A stretch of 64,000 nucleotides of DNA, taken from contig CAWUHX010000169.1 of the NCBI GenBank assembly GCA_963922205.1, forward strand, positions 558,001 to 622,000, read 5' to 3'. The notes under the pieces were generated by a model. That model did no database searches, was not told where the DNA came from, and was given only the letters and a program-made list of their open reading frames with translations. This DNA comes from Romanomermis culicivorax (Eukaryota > Nematoda > Enoplea > Mermithida > Mermithidae). Shown here one piece after another: positions 23,331-34,800 of this stretch (its first letter is position 1; each line of letters begins with the position of its first letter). Position numbers and translations under genes: made by a program.

Positions 23331-23675
23331 GTCTTGAAAAAATTTGAGTAGGACCGAACTGTACCGTTGCTCAGTGAAATTTCGTGATTTTTTTGAAAAA
23401 TGTACGAGATTTGGTCGGTTGAATTCGACAATCCTCTACAACTTTTCAGCCATAGAGTTTTGCAAAGTTATGCAACTGAGATTATCAGCAAACTGTTGTA
23501 CGTTTTAGGTTAAGCTTTAATGACGAAAACCACCAAAGGAAAAATAACATACTAATCAAAACTCCACCAAAGATAAGTCATGGATAGATAGGCCAAAATA
23601 TGCCACTTAGTAGGGCAATAAAAAGAAAAAATGAATTCCGAATCAACCTAGTAAATCATTGTCATTTGAATCATT
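23331..23675. other. Unannotated spacer downstream of the host gene
   Basis: This is AT-rich sequence with only short frames. It would include the 3' untranslated region of the minus-strand gene that ends at 23676. No clear AATAAA-type signal could be assigned. Confidence 0.4.
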
Positions 23676-23920
23676 TTAATCATCATCAGCATCATACTTA
23701 TGTAGTTTCACTGTACCAACATTTTGATCTATGTCGTTTTCGATCTGAAACTTGGTCATTTGTTCGTCTTCGCTGCAACTATTCTCCCAATCGTTCATGT
23801 ATATCATGATGCCTGTCAATTTTTCGTCATTTAATGATTGAAACTTGGGAATATCCACCGTAAATTTACCACCTTCAGAAGTGGTAACGATTTCGTCGGA
23901 AAGTTGTCCGTAAGATTGAT
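23676..23920 (-). CDS. Putative host gene, last coding exon (unidentified protein)
   Basis: On the minus strand an open exon runs from an AG acceptor (CTTTAAG, ending at 23921) to TAA at 23676-23678. It reads HQSYGQLSDEIVTTSEGG, then ISWENS-like polar sequence, and ends in an acidic DADDD tail. The composition is normal soluble protein and unlike the surrounding repeats. I do not recognise the family. The upstream exon at 23967-24053 joins in phase through a 46-bp intron. The conceptual fit of three exons across the copy B insertion is the main support. Confidence 0.5.
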
Positions 23921-23966
23921 CTTAAAGATCCATGTATTAAATTCAAGCAAATAATGTCGACGTGAC

Positions 23967-24053
23967 GTAGTCTGACGTGATTTTCATCAGAATAATAACT
24001 GGTGTGATACCGCTCCATCATCGTCATGAAGTGACTACCATTGGCAGAGGCGT
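23967..24053 (-). CDS. Putative host gene, internal exon
   Basis: The exon begins after ...CTTCAGACCAG (acceptor AG at 24054-24055) and ends before GTCACG (donor GT at 23965-23966). It reads DASANGSHFMTMMERYHTSY and continues in an acidic stretch. It enters in phase with the exon at 40930-41025, which ends one base into a codon, and leaves in phase with 23676-23920. The acceptor choice is decided by that phase, since the AG four bases upstream would bring in a stop. The family was not recognised. Confidence 0.5.
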
Positions 24054-24584
24054 CTGGTCTGAAGGACCATTATTTTTATCATACTTAACTTACCGCTATC
24101 AGTTTTTAGGTAAAATTTCTACAACATGAACTGAACTGTTTTGAATTTAGAATAGTTTTGGAAAAAGTCAAACAATGGACAACTAGACTACAGTCCAAAG
24201 ACAAAGGAAAGTCGTCCTTGTCCTTATTCCTCGGAGACTAGAGTTGTTTTTCGAAAAAATGAGGATTTTTTTAAGTCCCACGAGTGTAATTTTGCGGAAG
24301 AATCGTCTCATTTTTAGTAATTATGACTTGGAATTGGGAACATTTTTTAAATTCAATCTGCAACTTTTTTTCGTAAAGATCGTCATATTTTGATTAAAAA
24401 CTCTCCCATTAAACTACTGCGATTCGAAGAGATCTTCATTTATACAGATACCATAGTGCAAATAACTCACTGAATGTCATGAAAAATCGTTCACTGATGC
24501 TAGCTGGCTATTGATGGAGCAGAATTGATGAAACAGACAGAATAAAAAGACTGTAGTCCTTTTTAAAAGACTATAGTATAGACT
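24054..24584 (-). other. Host intron, part 3' of the copy B insertion
   Basis: This is AT-rich minus-strand intron sequence between the exon at 23967-24053 and copy B. It contains a GTAAGT near 24098 preceded by a short open stretch. That stretch cannot be spliced in phase, so I read no exon here. The last four bases, GACT (24581-24584), are the target duplication of copy B. Confidence 0.5.
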
Positions 24585-26043
24585 TGTCACATTCTACGCC
24601 ATGTCACGTGTATGACAGGTTTATCTTGGGAGAGCTGAGGAGGTTTGGGCATCTCATCAGGTAATACCGTGTTTTAGACGTCACATTGATGGTGAACCAT
24701 ATCAGATTGATCCTATTACAGTGAGTAATAGGCTGTGACTCCTGATGGATACTGGCATTTTCCCCAGGCTTCCCAAGTTGGCGTTGGGGCCTAACCTGGC
24801 AATTGGTGGCTATAGAGAGGTCTATAGTTGGTTCTCTGGAGTTGTCCTTGGGGTCTTGCTGTAGGGTAATGGACAACGCGGCCAGGCTAGGTGCGACAAT
24901 CCCCGAGTCCTACTCAGTGAGAGTGGGGACAGGGTCACCCGTAAAATGACCTAAATTATGGGACCCGATTATGAACCAGACAGCCCCTTTTAGCCCGAAC
25001 CTGAGAGGTGGAGGCCCTACTTATCTGTGGAAACCTTGGGGAACCGACTTAGGAGGGATTCCCCGACAAATAACCCACAAATAACAATAATCCCCTGAGA
25101 AGACTCACCTAGTCCTGTTTCTCAAGCGATTACGACGCAACGGGCGGCAAGTCCCTGGATGCTTTCGGTCTTCTGGCACTGGGAGCGGGGATATGATCCT
25201 CAAACGTCCTAGGCGGCGAGCGGCGGCGAGCGGCGGCGAGCGGGAGGGAGCGGGAGTGAGCGGGAGGCGAAACTCCAACGTTTAATTCACGAACCGGGGC
25301 GGTCGGACACCTGGCACTGATGGGCAGCGGGGTACTGTAGGCGATAAGCGGCGGACGCAGTGAACACGGGTAAATTTATGCAAATTTATTGATAGTAAGG
25401 CGGCGGACGCACAGGGGTATAATAAGATTATGCAAATTTGACGAGAAGGCGGCGGACGCGGAGTTACAACCGAACGAAAGCTTGGCGAACCCAAGAATGA
25501 GCGAAAAACTAAAGAAACATGTCCTTTTAAGGACATGTTTGGCTACAGCTGCAGCTTGGGCGGAGTTTCTCGGCGCTCAAGCTAACTTCTGCAGCTAGAC
25601 GCGATGCAGAAGATGCCTATGAGCACATAGACATTTTTTCATTCACATGCGTTTAGCACTGAGGCCGGCTGCAGTGCCTATGCTAAGCATATGAACGTCT
25701 TTAGCTAAAACTTCTTAGCTAGTCGTTTTGCATAACAAAAACGACGCTAATTTTTGATGATAAGAGGTGCGTGAGCGCACCAAAAATAGCCATGTGCTCG
25801 TGGAGCACGACTGGCGGAAGTTTTTAGCTAAAGGGCCTACTGTAGCCCGCGTTTGTAAAGAAATAAAAATACAACAAAACGAAACATAGAAATGCATGAA
25901 AAATATAAAAACGAACGTAAAATGCATGTGTAAAAAATGAAATAAACAAAAGCATGTTCGAGTAATAAACAAAACATGAAAAATAACAAAATGTCGGCAT
26001 GATCAGGATCACGTGACGTTGGAGAATTGAGCGGCACGTGACA
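24585..26043 (-). repeat. 3' LTR of copy B
   Basis: It begins TGTCAC and ends GTGACA (plus-strand reading) and is 1459 bp long. It is the left partner of 39354-40812. It holds several compact hairpins: AACATGTCC...GGACATGTT near 25515-25540, GTCGTTTT...AAAACGAC at about 25722-25745, and GTGCTCGTGGAGCAC near 25793. No long coding frame is credible. Confidence 0.97.
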
Positions 26044-26561
26044 CGGCGGTCCTTCGAAAAAGGGCGTCCTCGTCCTTGCAGTGGTCAGTAGTGAGGTTTT
26101 ATGCGGCGTGTCCGTGGTCGTAGGTCATTCCAAGGTGTGACGGCGGAAGTGGTCGAATAGGTCCGTTGGGTTGTCGGCGGGTGGCGCCTTCTTTGGTCGT
26201 AATTCGTTCGGCGGTATGGTGACCGGAGGTTGTTGATGCGTGAAGTTGCCGACATTGAATATCCTGTGCGAAGGTCTGGAACACAGAAAAGAAAAATTTT
26301 CAGGGCAAGATGTAGGCTATCGCAGAGGATGCGCCCAGTGAGGTACAGATTGTCGGGCTATCGCAGAGGATGCACCCTGAGAGGTGTAGGCTATCGCGTG
26401 AGGATGCGCCTAAGGCGTGACGCTTAGGTTGCTGAACGCTCTCTTCTATCCGCTAAGATCCAGCTTGGACAAGAGTGGATACTTCGTGAGGGGCACGGCG
26501 GTCCTTCGAAAAAGGACGTCCTCGTCCGTAAGCGGGGACAATGAAGAGAGTGCATCCTGAG
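26044..26561 (-). other. 3' non-coding tail of copy B
   Basis: This lies between the integrase stop and the 3' LTR. It contains a direct repeat of about 32 bp, starting CACGGCGGTCCTTCGAAAAA, just inside the LTR and again near 26496-26530. It also has three copies of GGCTATCGC(AG)AGGATGC (26306-26405). The position where a purine-rich tract is expected next to the LTR is not purine-rich on the coding strand. Confidence 0.7.
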
Positions 26562-27251
26562 TTACGGGTCGGGGACCTCTGCATCAAGATGTGGGTCAAT
26601 CAGATTCGGTGTAAAGTCCCGGCTTATTGAGGGATACAATAAGGGTGCCGAATCTGTTGCCTGTGAAGTGGGAGGTGTATCCTCTGCTTCACTCGGTTGT
26701 TCAGGGGACACGTAAAGTCGAAGCTGGTTGACATGTACGGTGTCTTCCTGATCCATCTCGAGACGAAGTGTGACATTGGGATATGCCACACTTGTTACAA
26801 GGTAGGGTCCATCGTAGATGGGCAGCAATTTAGGAGTGAGTCCACGTTTGCTGGAGGTGCGCAGTTTGAGCACCTGATCCCCTACTTTGTACGAGACATC
26901 ATGTGCCCTCCGGTCGTACGACCGTGCATAGGCTTCCTGTGCTTTCTCAATCCGACTCTGGATTAAGGTTAACGCATTCGTGAAATGACGTTTGACCTCC
27001 ATATCATATGAGGAAACATTAATGATATGGGCCGGAGGGTTGAATGAGAGCGCGGCGTCAACAGGGAGCATGGGTGTGCGACCGTACATGAGTTCAAAGG
27101 GCGAGTACCCTGTTGACTCATTCATGCTGATATTGACGGCAAACACAGCGTATGGTAGGTGTTCATCCCAATCAGTATGTCCTTGATGAACATACATACG
27201 TAGCCGTGTGGCTAGCGTCTGATTAGCTCTTTCCACTTCGCCGTTGGTCAT
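26562..27251 (-). CDS. Integrase C-terminal part, copy B (out of frame with the core)
   Basis: An ATG at 27249-27251 opens 229 codons that begin with the segment carrying the third catalytic residue (VERANQ). The GKS-like linker ELMYGRTPML and a C-terminal domain with a VGDQVLKLRT box follow, ending HVNQLRLYVS and an acidic tail. In copy A this segment is fused in frame to the core. Here a single-base deletion near 27302 separates them, so the short product is unlikely to be functional on its own. Confidence 0.85.
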   Translation of the reverse strand: MTNGEVERANQTLATRLRMYVHQGHTDWDEHLPYAVFAVNISMNESTGYSPFELMYGRTPMLPVDAALSFNPPAHIINVSSYDMEVKRHFTNALTLIQSRIEKAQEAYARSYDRRAHDVSYKVGDQVLKLRTSSKRGLTPKLLPIYDGPYLVTSVAYPNVTLRLEMDQEDTVHVNQLRLYVSPEQPSEAEDTPPTSQATDSAPLLYPSISRDFTPNLIDPHLDAEVPDP

Positions 27252-28852
27252 CGGGTGATAGGCGGTAGAGTGGATTTTCTTCGTTGCGCAGATCGCAGTG
27301 ATCCAGTCATCAGTTTTGATGTGAAATCAGTGCCACGATCTGACTGAAGAATCTGCGGTGCCCCGTGCCGGCAGACAATTTGCGTTACAAACAGCTGGGC
27401 TATGGTGTGCGCAGTGATGTCCGGAGTAGCAAAAGCCTCGACCCATTTCGTAAAGTAGTCGATAAAGACTACGATGAAACGGTTGCCAGCTTCGCTAGTG
27501 GTCATTGGTCCCATGCAGTCGACACCTACCCGGTGAAACGGTCCCGTGATGGTGATAGGTTTCAGGGTCGCAGTGGTTTTCTGTCGAGCGGGCTTATTCC
27601 GTTGGCAAAGATCACACCGCTGACAGAAGGACTTGACGTCCCGACTGAGGGAGGGCCAGTGGTATCTGCGAGCAATGAGCCGCGCAGTACGTTTAGCACC
27701 GAAATGTCCAGCTAAGATGTCATCGTGATGAGCCCGGATAATGGTAGTAACCATGGATCTGGGTATGACGATCTTATTGGACTCGCCTGTCCATTTCTGA
27801 AGGACGTTATCCAACAGATGGTAGCCTCGCACATCATTCTGGTCGCCCAGAGGCTTAAGAGAGCGAATGATGTCGGCTAATTCCGGATCCTCCAGCTGAG
27901 CAGCTAAGAGGTCGGGGTGCTGCGCACCGACGGATATCTCGGCATAAGACTCTGATCGTACCGGGCGCTCCGCGCCAACGGTGATCGGTGCTGAATTACT
28001 TGAACGCGCCAGGTGCTGCACACCATCGGTCAAGGTCCTTGATCTCGCCAGGTGCTGCACACCATCGGTGATCATCATAACGTGCCCCTCAGGTCTGTAG
28101 AGGGGAGTATCATCAATACTCTGACCGGTGAGGGAGTTAGGATCCGGCAGGCGTGATAATGCGTCAGCATTACCATTAGACTGACCTTTTCGCGGTCGAA
28201 TTGTCAGTTTGAATTCGGCGAGCGCGAGTCCCCACCGAGCGATCCGAGCAGAGGGGTTAGGCTTCTCCAACACTGCTTTGACCGCGGTATGGTCAGTCTG
28301 AACGACCACCTCGTGCTGGAAGAGGTATGGTCGAAAGTGCTTGACGAAATGGACAACAGCGAGAGTCTCCAGTTCTGTAATGGAGTAGTTTTTCTCGGCC
28401 GCTGTTAACCCTCGGCTGGCGTACGCGACAGGATGGTCGTATCCATTTTCGTCTAACTGGCTAAGAACCGCTCCTATCCCCGAAATACTCGCATCAGTTT
28501 GAAGGATAAAGGATTTCGAAAAGTCCGGATGGCGCAGGATAGGAGGGTTGGTCAGCAGGCGGCGGAGTTCATCGAACGCCTCCTGCTGAGGTTTTGACCA
28601 CTGGAAAGTAGTTTCCTTCCGTAAGAGCTTGGTGAGTGGCTCGCTGAGCCGGGCACAACCAGGGATGAAACGCCTGTAGTAAGACACGAGGCCTAGGAAG
28701 GACTTGATGTCTTTGGCGTTTTGTGGAATGGGTAGGTTTTGGACGGCGGCCAGCTTGGCTTGGTCAGGTTCTAGGCCGCTCTGTGAGATGCGATAGCCTA
28801 GGTATTCTACCTCTGAGTGCGAGAATTTGCACTTGCTCAGTCTGAGCTTCAT
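27248..28852 (-). CDS. RT C-terminal part, RNase H and integrase core, copy B
   Basis: 534 codons from a Met within the RT thumb region. It includes FLGLVSYYRRFIPG, RNase H with QTDASISG and QTDHTAV, a zinc-binding integrase N-terminal domain (HFGAKR...CDLCQ), and the catalytic core with VDCMGP and SDRGTDF. An LARS/GVQHLARS linker is partly duplicated near 28010-28075. The frame ends at 27248 because of the base missing near 27302. Upstream it is separated from the main polyprotein by a 13-bp deletion near 28861, and the two frames overlap by four bases (28849-28852). Copy A keeps the missing bases at both sites. Confidence 0.9.
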   Translation of the reverse strand: MKLRLSKCKFSHSEVEYLGYRISQSGLEPDQAKLAAVQNLPIPQNAKDIKSFLGLVSYYRRFIPGCARLSEPLTKLLRKETTFQWSKPQQEAFDELRRLLTNPPILRHPDFSKSFILQTDASISGIGAVLSQLDENGYDHPVAYASRGLTAAEKNYSITELETLAVVHFVKHFRPYLFQHEVVVQTDHTAVKAVLEKPNPSARIARWGLALAEFKLTIRPRKGQSNGNADALSRLPDPNSLTGQSIDDTPLYRPEGHVMMITDGVQHLARSRTLTDGVQHLARSSNSAPITVGAERPVRSESYAEISVGAQHPDLLAAQLEDPELADIIRSLKPLGDQNDVRGYHLLDNVLQKWTGESNKIVIPRSMVTTIIRAHHDDILAGHFGAKRTARLIARRYHWPSLSRDVKSFCQRCDLCQRNKPARQKTTATLKPITITGPFHRVGVDCMGPMTTSEAGNRFIVVFIDYFTKWVEAFATPDITAHTIAQLFVTQIVCRHGAPQILQSDRGTDFTSKLMTGSLRSAQRRKSTLPPITR

Positions 28853-31800
28853 TCCACCCCGGCGACATCTGCCAGGCGCTCAAGCATTTGGGTGTGAGAG
28901 TTCCCGAACACCAAAATGTCGTCGAGATAAGTCAGAACCGTGCGCCATTGGATTCCAGTAAGGAGGAGGTCCATAAGGCGTTGAAATGTCCCTGGCGCGT
29001 TGCATAAGCCGAAAGGCAAATAATTGAATTCGTAAAGTCCAATAGGCGTATTAAAAGCCGTCTTTTCCTTATCGGCCTCGGCAATCGGGATGGACCAATA
29101 AGTGTTAGCCTGATCAAGGGTAGTGAAATACTTCATACCCTTGAGTGTGTCGAGGATGTCATCTATCCGAGGGAGAGGGTAAACATCCTTTTTCGTGACC
29201 TCGTTAAGACCACGAAAGTCAACACACATACGGTGGGAACCGTTTTTCTTGCGCACCAGGACGGTATTAGTAGCCCACGGAGAAGTGCTGGGCCGAATAA
29301 TACCTTTCTCCTGGAGCGCCTTGACCTCTTGCATGATGAGATCCTTTTCCTTAGGTGAGGACCGATAAGGGAAACGGCGGACTGGGCGGGCATCGCCCGT
29401 GCTGATTTCGTGCTGGACGAGATCAGTGGAACCTGTGTCCTTTTCATCAAGAGCATAAAGGTCGGTGTATGCAACCAGTAGATCGAGTAAGGCTGCCCGG
29501 TCCCGAGGGGAGATGTCCGGTGAGATCACAGCATTGGCTTCGACCCACTGACGGTCGATGACGGTGTCTGAGTCGACCGGTGATTCCCGTGAGGGCTCAC
29601 TATGCATTTGCACATGACCGATGGTAGTGTGCGGGTAGAGAACCACGGAATGAGTACTCGGGTTGACTACCTGAAGTGGTATGTGACCGTTGGTCACGGT
29701 ACTCACGCTTCCAGCAAAATATACGTGTCGTTGAGATCCGGTGAGGTGCTTCGGAAAGAAGGCCACCTCAGGCACGTTCGTATAGATTGGTGGGACAGGT
29801 ACAGTGAATCGTGTCAGGGAGCGAGGCTCTAGAATCACCAAGTCCTTCAGGGGCAAAGCGCCGCGGGCAGAAGGTGGGCTGTGGATGAGACCGTCACAGG
29901 GGATTCTACTCTCTTTGAACTGGAGGAAAGATTTCTCCCAGTTCAAGCTGACACAATTGAACCGGCCAAGGAAGTTGGTTCCAAGGACCAGTTCAGCTGA
30001 GCAGTTCTCTTGTATTTGGACCTGAATCCGTTCAGAGACATCAGCCACTGTAACTGTGATGTAGGCTGCTTCTAGCAGTGGGATCGGGGACCCATTGGCT
30101 GCAATAGGGCGTGCCCTGGTTGGTGATAGTGACAAGTTGGGCAGCTGGGCCGCTAACTTGTGGTCCAGGAGTGAGAAAACAGCTCCTGTGTCGACCAGTG
30201 CCTTCGCTTCTACCCAGTTGTTGAGAAGAACTTTGATATGGGGTGTCCGAATATCATTTGGGTAAAAAGCCGTGACCACATGACCGGAATCAGGTGTGGT
30301 GGCACCACTACCATGTTTGGTCTTACCGGACCGCTTTGGAATCGGCAGTCCCGTACGACGTAGGAGGCCTACTAGAGCGTATCCGACGGAGGGTTCCGGG
30401 TCATTTAGAAGGGTTGACTCATCCTGCACCGTTAGTACGTGGTCTGAGTGATCCTTCGGACTCTGAGTAGCTCCTAGTGATTCAACCTCGGTGTCCGATA
30501 GCGGAGGCGCGTTTGGCACGGGTGATGTCGGAGCATCTGAATCACTTGGCTCACGGTATCGGCCCTTCTCTAGCGTAACTGGAGAGGTTCCAGGCGGAGG
30601 TCGAGGGCAACCTGACCCGTGCAAGGTCGACAGATGACGACTTGCCCGTCTAGAAGAGGCCGGGGGTCCCCTAGTTGACCCACGTGATGAGGCAACTGAG
30701 GAGGCCCGTGAGTGTGGCCGAGAGATGGACGAAGCCCTGGACCGCGATCGTGATCCCGACCTGTTCGAGTTTCGCGAGAGAGCACGGGTGTTCTCCCACC
30801 AGGGGTCGATCTGGTCAATCTCCGGCGTGGTCAGCAGGAGGGGTAATTCTACCGCGTCCAGCCGACAAACATTACGTTGGTAGTCAAACATAATGTTCTT
30901 GAACTGTTCTAAGAAGTCCAGTCCGAGTATGAGGTCAACAGGTGCCCAGAAGGGAGACGTAGTCTTGCACACATGGAGATGTACATCGATCCGTGTGTTC
31001 GGCTGGCGGTTTCCGGGCAACATGATTTCATATGGTCCCGAAAGGATGGTATGAACGGCTTTACCATTGATGCTCATCAATGGGTTAAAGTCGTGATGTT
31101 GCTGGAACGCCATGACCGCCTTCGGACTTTCTTTAGCCAAGGCCTTATGAAGACGTTGGCTAATGATAGTGCGTGGGCAACCCGTGTCAAGGAAAGCAGG
31201 AGTTTCCTTGGTGTCCAGCAGCACGACGAAGCACGGTGTGATTCGGTCAAGCTGGGAGGGCACATCGTTTTGCACGTAGTGAAAACCGATCCAACGTTGG
31301 ACTTTGCGGTAAAGACCCAACGGGGAGAAACGGCTAACAAACCTGACCTGTTTGCTCCGCAGACGGTAGCTGAGATAATAAGATACACCAAGATAGGCAA
31401 GGTATCCGGCACCGATCAGCACTGTCAGGGTAATTAGGATGTTAAAGATCAACTGGACCGGCCCGCTCAGGACAGCATGCAAGCCCTGGGCGAGGGTGTG
31501 CTCTTGACCCGTAATAACATGGTTTGCTGCCAAACCGACACCTTCCAGAGAGGCCTTGATGTCGGTTCCTACCCCTGCAAAGGCCTGGTAGATGGCGTCT
31601 GGTTGCAGTGATAGACCAGTGGTAAAGTTTACCAGCCGGTTGAGTACCGCTTCAATTTGCTCAGTCTTGTAAACGTACTGTTTAAAGAAGGCAAAGTTTG
31701 AAGGGGTCATCGCCAACTGGTCATGGAAGAGCGCCGGTGCCTCAAAGTGAGTGATATTGAAGCGCTGCTTCCAGAAGAGTTCCAGTGGGATGTGGCTCAC

Positions 31801-34800
31801 ATGGACCGCGCCAGATTCAGTAAACCAGCCCGAGCGATTTCGGAAAATCCCTGTAAAGTGGTGATGACACGGCACAATTGGGCTAGATTTAATGAGATCC
31901 GGACCACCGGGGGTGGCGAAGTAGATGGTGCCGCCAACCTGTACAGGTAAGTACTTGTAGCAAACGTTCCCCACCCGGTACGAGTGGTAAACGTAGGTGG
32001 CGTTGACCTTCTGACACGGCCATATTGTCAGCGCATCGCCTGTGAATTCCGCCGTCAGGTCATTCCTCTGGAGGAATGCCCGGACACCCAGGGTAGGGTC
32101 GAAGCGAAGCAACTGCCAAGTCAGATCAAGATAGCGTTGAGCGTGAGAGCAAAGCTCAAGCCACGTGAACCGGAAACCGTTAATTTCCGACTCCTTGATC
32201 TGCTGAGCCAGATAGTTCAGTTTGGCATTGACAGGATCGGGACGGCTGTCCGTTGCGACTCTGAACAAGTTTTGGGTCAAATTGTATCTCCCGTGGATGC
32301 GAAGGAGAAGACCCTGATCCGTCCGGACTGTGGTGGAACGTAGTTCTGGGCACAGTTGGAAGACACGGGAGTTTCCCGGGATCTTGAGGGCAACCTGTAG
32401 ATCATCGATGATGACGTGGTTCCCTGACATGGACGCAGTGTAATTTCCCTTGGGGTGATAATGACACCGCGCCGTGAAGTTTTGTGCAGGCCAGACAATG
32501 ACCCCGTCTAGAGTAGTGCACTGACCTGCAGTGGGACTGCATCCACCTACATCGCCTAAGGTGCTTAGGGCCGTAGTGCCGTCCCACGAAGCGACTTGTC
32601 CCTCCTCGATGAAAAGGTTAGTCACTGTCTTGCAGACGTCGCTGCAGCACCATTCGTACATCACTTCCAATGTTTGGTTTGTGCTATAAAAGCCAGGGCG
32701 AATGCCGACCAGTTTTTGTGAACCAAGCATCTTAGTGCGATGTGCTAGCGTGCAAGCCGCAGGCGCTAGGTGCTGAGTGGTGATGACGTCTGCAGTGATG
32801 CCCCTAGAGCCGAAGAAACCAGTGTTGGTGCAGACTTTGCGGGAGCGCAATGTGCATTTCCACGCTGTGGTTGTAATCGGGTCTGAGCTAGGGACATACA
32901 CCGTAACATTCATGCGCCGCGGGCTCCATGAAGATTGCGGTGGTTTACACTCTACACGCTGGGGTAACTCAAGTGGATGTCCGCTTCTTGAGAGACCGCA
33001 AAATTGATACTGAGCCGCCGGTGCTGACAAACTCACCCCTAGAAACAGTGATGCTACGAAGGTCAACTTTATTGTCAAAAACAACTGTACAAACGTAATT
33101 TGTAAGTGTTCACTCAATTTCACAAATCTGGCCTGAGGGGCAGGGTCAGATTTCTTCTTCGTCGCTGTCGGACGAGATTGGTTCCTGGTCAGGGAAATCG
33201 AGGACCAATTCACCGCTGGGGAGGATTTCCCGAAGGGTACCGACTTTCGGCGACCGTGGGTTGACTGCCGTTGGGAACGGTGATGTTTCAACAATGCTGA
33301 CATCCTCATTAACTGGACGTAAGGTCTCGTCGACGGCCATGGGTTCGACGACGGGCGACTTGGTCGCGGCGGTCGGAGATGTCGTTTGGGCTTGTGCCGG
33401 CGATTTGATCTGGGCTGTTGCCGGCGGTGTAGGATCATTTGCGGGTTCCTTGGCCGGGGGCGAGGAAGCAGTAATGTCCATTTTCGTTGGCGATGTCGCG
33501 GCAACAGTTGGCGCTGCTGCGGGTGATGTAGCGGCGGCAGCAGGCAGGAGGATCCGACTGGCCTGTTCGACTGCTCGGCGGACGGCATCGACTGAAGGCG
33601 AGGATGGCTCTCCGTCCAATAAGAACTTCTCGACGGGCGAGATGGTGATAGTCCCATTGGCAATGAACTCGAGTGCCCGGCGGGCGACGTCGGGTCGTAA
33701 GAGGCGCATCGAGACGGGTGCCGCAAGCACGACGTCGGCGGCCGTGAGTGCTTCGACATTTGATGGCTCGTTGAGGAGAGTCCACGGCAAATGCGGGTAT
33801 TTCTTGGCCAGGTCGACTGACCAGATGGCCAACATTGCGTCTTGGACGGGCGATGGCGCTGTGAACAAGAAATCGATAGAGTCGTGGACTGAGATAGATT
33901 TCTGGTTTCTACTCTAGGATCACCTGAAGAAGAAGGTAGTATACCTGACAAATTCATGGGCTCGACCTGGTCGAGGATTTCCGTAGCCGAATCCGTGGGT
34001 ATCGAAGGCGGTGGTCCTGGAGGGACGATGCGGGCCGGTGGCGCCGAAGACGTCGTATTCGCGGCTGGAGCTTTCTCGGCAGTCTTAATTTTAGGAATGC
34101 GATACGATGCGAGGATGTTAGCGTGGCCAACAAACTGCGGTGTCGTCGAGGGGTCCAGAGTGACCGGCATCGCATACTTTGGTGGTGGTGGTGGCAGCGG
34201 TATGTCCGATACGTTCATCGGTACGGGTACCTGGGCTGCTTGGACCACTGAAAATCCAATACTGATTATGCAGACAGGATAACACTGTTGTGAAGAATCT
34301 GTCAGGTGTTCAGCAAGTGCCTCATCATCCAGGTCAAGAGGATCTGGATGAGGAGGGCCATCGGTAGCCCCAACGGCGTTGTTGCGGCGTATGGGCTGCC
34401 GATAATGGTTTCCTGTCCCGTTGGGAGGGTGATAACCATTTCTCTGATGATACACATTTGTCCCCTGGGAAGAATAACCAGTATCTTGGTAGACATTCTC
34501 ACCCGTGTTTGCCGGATTGCGCTGCGGGCAGGCAGTTGATCGGTGCACTCGCACTTGACAACAATGAGGGCATGGCCTATCACATCGGTCCGTGGGGTGG
34601 GCACGTGTACGGCAAAAATAACAGCGACCACCGTTAGCGGCGTTGTTACCGGGAGCGGCACCGGTGGGACGCTGGGCCCGGCAGTCGGCGTCGCTATGTG
34701 TACACAGTCTGTGGAAGGAGCACGTTTGAAGGTGTGCTCCCGACGAGCGTCGCCCGGCGGACTGATTTGGTGTCGATGGCTGTGGAGGCGGCGTCTGTTG

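Noticed and set aside
24059-24130. Possible mini-exon before GTAAGT near 24098
   Set aside because: Joining it to the neighbouring exons introduces stops in every phase tried.
28849-28852. Four-base overlap of the RT and RNase H-integrase frames as a programmed frameshift site
   Set aside because: Copy A has about 13 extra bases at this point and reads through in one frame there, so a deletion in copy B explains it better.
33261-33917. 218-codon plus-strand frame antisense to the overlapping linker of copy B
   Set aside because: Gly/Ala/Ser-rich composition mirrors the codon pattern of the minus-strand alternative frame. The copy A counterpart (5708-6442) differs widely, so it is a shadow.
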